Source: Mucilaginibacter sp. L196 (GTDB lineage Bacteria; Bacteroidota; Bacteroidia; Sphingobacteriales; Sphingobacteriaceae). From it: DNA of 64,000 nt. Position numbers and translations under genes: made by a program. This document shows positions 63,428 to 64,000 of the stretch, in pieces. Numbering within the stretch: the stretch's first letter is position 1; the number at the start of each line of letters is the position of its first letter. Below the pieces are notes generated by a model. The model saw only the letters and a program-made list of their open reading frames with translations, ran no database searches and had not been told where the DNA came from. Location of the stretch: assembly GCF_009765905.1 (NCBI RefSeq), contig NZ_LMUO01000015.1, positions 1,043,994 through 1,107,993 of the forward strand. The letters are read 5' to 3'.

Positions 63428-63925
63428 ATGAAAATTGAACCACAACACGTAGTCTCATTAACTTACGATTTGTATGTTGATCAGAACGGCACAGAAACAT
63501 TAGTTGAGAGCGCTACACAGGAGCAACCTCTAACCTTTTTATACGGATCAGGCCAAATGTTGCCTAAGTTCGAAGAAAATTTAAGCACTTTGTCAACCGG
63601 TGATAACTATGATTTTCACTTGTCGGCACAAGATGCCTACGGGGAATATGACGATGAAGCAGTAGCTAATCTTCCAAAAGAAATGTTTAACGGTACTGAT
63701 GTGCCTGAAATTGGCAGTATTTTGCCTTTGCAGGATAACAATGGCAACCGTTTTCAGGGGCAGGTGGTTTCTGTTGCTGAAGATGCGGTTATTGTTGATC
63801 TTAACCACCCAATGGCAGGCCAGGAATTACATTTTAAAGGAAATATCCTGAATGTTCGCCCTGCAACACCAGAGGAATTATCTCATGGCCACGCGCATGG
63901 TGCCGATGGTCATCACGCTCACTAA
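63428..63925 (+). CDS. SlyD-type FKBP peptidyl-prolyl isomerase
   Basis: 165 residues. FKBP core (about 1-70 and 125-150; PLTFLYGSGQMLPKFEENL) with an inserted chaperone flap (about 75-120) and VDLNHPMAGQELHFKG. The C-terminus is His rich (HGHAHGADGHHAH), as in SlyD, and likely binds nickel or zinc. It aids folding of cytoplasmic proteins and possibly metal delivery. Co-transcribed with the preceding gene. Confidence 0.93.
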   Translation: MKIEPQHVVSLTYDLYVDQNGTETLVESATQEQPLTFLYGSGQMLPKFEENLSTLSTGDNYDFHLSAQDAYGEYDDEAVANLPKEMFNGTDVPEIGSILPLQDNNGNRFQGQVVSVAEDAVIVDLNHPMAGQELHFKGNILNVRPATPEELSHGHAHGADGHHAH

Positions 63926-64000
63926 TATTCAATCAATTTTATGGTTTGGAACGGAAATATTTTCGTTCTAAGCCATACTTAGTCAATATCCAATTCCCCG

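Noticed and set aside
1..64000. tRNA, rRNA, riboswitch or CRISPR loci
   Set aside because: Read by eye on both strands without finding cloverleaf, rRNA blocks, known riboswitch cores or repeat-spacer arrays; a covariance-model scan would be decisive.

Overview
The window looks like chromosomal DNA of a Bacteroidota bacterium, most likely Sphingobacteriaceae close to Mucilaginibacter or Pedobacter. This is inferred from AT-rich codon use, weak Shine-Dalgarno signals, many SPII lipoproteins with short signal peptides, a bTHX ribosomal protein gene, GH92 and GH20 glycosidases with accessory domains, and TTTG/TAnnTTTG-type promoter elements. No rRNA, tRNA or CRISPR array was seen. The only complete mobile element is an IS1182-family insertion sequence.

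Layout. 1-3,600: palindromic repeat, a 41-residue membrane protein, the IS element (1077-2796) and an S24/LexA-like repressor divergent from a degenerate GIY-YIG protein. 4-10 kb: msrB, a fasciclin protein, a class A penicillin-binding protein, DUF983, AraC and TPR proteins. 10.3-15.4 kb: a TrpXYZ-like ABC importer divergent from a methionine/glutamine-type aminotransferase and an omega-amidase-like nitrilase. 15.5-30.6 kb: GH92 mannosidase, CDF transporter, DUF2252, an OmpR-type regulator, TlpA-like lipoprotein, gatB, a Lys/His-tailed lipoprotein, GH20 hexosaminidase, bTHX, trxB, a 36-residue membrane protein and an acyl-CoA carboxylase beta subunit. 30.7-36.2 kb: a GT-C-like membrane protein, a LOG protein, recR, a GT2 glycosyltransferase, an SDR and a Kir-type K+ channel.

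36.2-40.0 kb is a tryptophan operon, trpD-trpF-trpB-trpA. In front of it I find what looks like a complete ribosome-mediated attenuator: a promoter, a 17-codon leader ORF with three consecutive Trp codons, a possible antiterminator strand starting right after the leader stop codon, and an intrinsic terminator ending 13 bases before trpD. trpE, trpG and trpC are absent from the window. 40-53.5 kb: a YciO/TsaC-type protein, YceI, an FMN-binding glutamate-synthase-like protein, a methyltransferase, PEBP, AraC, an ABC-2-like exporter, sucC, an esterase, a LolD-like ATPase, a lone pre-ATP-grasp-like ORF, a HAD protein with Glu in place of the nucleophilic Asp, and an S41 peptidase. 53.5-64 kb: smc, an NAD(P)-binding protein, a PhzF protein, an M1 aminopeptidase, a YyaL/DUF255 thioredoxin-like protein and a SlyD-type isomerase.

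Several families of short palindromic repeats lie between genes. One family (about 80 bp) is present both in the gap at 58137-58218, where it supplies the phzF stop codon, and in frame inside smc, where it adds 26 residues to the hinge region. The attenuator and the in-frame palindromic insertion are the strongest unusual observations.
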